From the IMG/VR virus record IMGVR_UViG_3300050821_017361, positions 1-20,757 of that record: 20,757 nucleotides of DNA, one strand, 5' to 3'. Of this stretch, positions 20,082 through 20,757 are shown piece after piece (the stretch's first letter is position 1; every line of letters begins with the position of its first letter). The position numbers were made by a program, and so were the translations under genes. A model generated the notes under the pieces. It made no database searches. It saw nothing but the letters and a program-made list of their open reading frames with translations, and was not told the DNA's origin. Source of the DNA: a virus.

Positions 20082-20757
20082 CTAGCGTGCCAGGAAAGGC
20101 ATGGAGAGACGCCGCGCTGGTGCCCCGGCCGCGATCAGCATGGTGAATGCGTGCGACAGCGCGTCGACCTGGTCGTCCTTGCGGTTGAATGGAAAATCAC
20201 GCAGTTCCTCGAGGAAGGCATGGTTCCAGCCGGCTCGCACAATGGCGAAGTTTCGTCCCTCGACCTGGGATGCCACCGGCATCGCACGTGTCGCCTTGGC
20301 ACCGGTTTCGCGCGAAGTTGCCACGCGGTAGCCGGCCAGGCGGCCGGTGAGATAGGTGGCCTGGTGCTTACCCGCCTGTCCAGGGTCTTCCGTCAGGCCA
20401 ATGGTGACTGATGTGCCGTCCACGCGCGCCGCTTCTCCGATTGCAGCTTCGACCTCATGTGGTGTTCCGCGCATGTGCACCACATCCAGCACAACGAACC
20501 GACCGGTCCCGTCGCGCGTCAGTTTCACGCCAGCGGTCCAGTCTGGATCGTTGCCTCCGGTCGCCGCGGTCGCGGCAAGATCCCAGGCGCGCACCACCAC
20601 GCCATCAACACGTGTCGGCGGCTCATCGAGAATGTCGATGCACTCGATCTTGAACAGGTTGCCGACCATTGGCCGTGGCGATTGCTGAAACAGTGACGAC
20701 CAGGCCCGTTCACCGATCGTGTCCCGCTTGCGCGACAGGGCGGCTGCGTCCTCCCAC
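20082..20757 (-). CDS. terL: Terminase large subunit, C-terminal nuclease part (partial at window edge)
   Basis: The frame stays open to the right edge of the window, so the gene is partial and only about 224 C-terminal residues are seen. The first visible residues read WEDAAALSRKRD, then IGERAWSSLFQQ, then SPRP and GNLFK. This is the usual linker of phage large terminases between the ATPase and the RNase H-like nuclease (Terminase_6C type): 'GERAWSALYQQ.P.P..G.LF'. The segment VVRAWDLAAT carries the first catalytic Asp of the nuclease fold, and the late segment KDDQVDALSHAF is the conserved terminal motif with its acidic residue. The protein would cut concatemeric phage DNA and drive it into the prohead through the portal encoded next. 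The stop is TAG and the portal starts 28 bases later. An internal ATG at 20669 is not the true start, since the homology continues upstream of it. Confidence 0.93.
   Translation of the reverse strand, partial: WEDAAALSRKRDTIGERAWSSLFQQSPRPMVGNLFKIECIDILDEPPTRVDGVVVRAWDLAATAATGGNDPDWTAGVKLTRDGTGRFVVLDVVHMRGTPHEVEAAIGEAARVDGTSVTIGLTEDPGQAGKHQATYLTGRLAGYRVATSRETGAKATRAMPVASQVEGRNFAIVRAGWNHAFLEELRDFPFNRKDDQVDALSHAFTMLIAAGAPARRLSMPFLAR

Noticed and set aside
1-20757. Search for an integrase, repressor, transposase, defence or toxin-antitoxin gene
   Set aside because: No frame on either strand shows such motifs; the window holds only late structural genes and small unknown ones, so lysogeny, transposition or defence cannot be claimed.

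Overview
The window is one strand-uniform block of tailed-phage late genes. Every convincing gene is read on the minus strand, so transcription runs from high to low coordinates. Genes are packed tightly with many TGATG/TAATG/GTGA stop-start overlaps and almost no intergenic DNA down to about position 1130. It is a phage or prophage with a contractile (myovirus) tail, because a tail sheath, a tail tube and a full Mu/P2-type baseplate set are present. The moderately GC-rich, Ala/Gly/Thr-rich proteins suggest a proteobacterial host, possibly an alphaproteobacterium. No host gene, integrase, att site, tRNA or rRNA is present to prove host or lifestyle.

Head module (20757 down to about 14725): C-terminal part of the terminase large subunit (runs off the right edge), SPP1 gp6-like portal, small scaffold-like protein, HK97-fold-type major capsid protein with a probable beta-rich insertion, a 102-aa putative decoration protein, then three neck/connector or tail-completion candidates. 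A 49-aa gene not previously called sits just before the sheath.

Tail module (14557 down to 6036): sheath, tube, tail assembly chaperone G with a -1 frameshift product GT at a GGGAAAC heptamer, a remarkably short Pro/Ser-rich tape measure protein, a 62-aa protein, a Mu gpN-like (DNA_circ_N) hub protein, LysM protein X, hub protein D, spike V with HxH motif, gp25/W, J and I. The order is that of Mu and P2 tails, attached to an SPP1-like portal and a headful- or cos-type packaging terminase.

Host-contact module (6005 down to 1128): a glycine-rich tip adhesin, a small fibre-assembly-like protein, a fibre-tail adaptor-like protein, and a 919-aa fibre with seven 37-residue GGTLTG/QAATK repeats followed by a pectate-lyase-like N-terminal motif.

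The left end (1 to 1127) contrasts sharply. It holds only very short reading frames, several of which look like pieces of one gene split across frames: a 110-residue Cys-containing protein spread over three frames, and a two-helix membrane protein broken by one frameshift. There is also an intact 36-aa membrane peptide and a 67-aa protein with a good ribosome binding site. No endolysin, spanin or classical holin is recognisable in the window; the lysis genes are probably further left or are these small membrane proteins.
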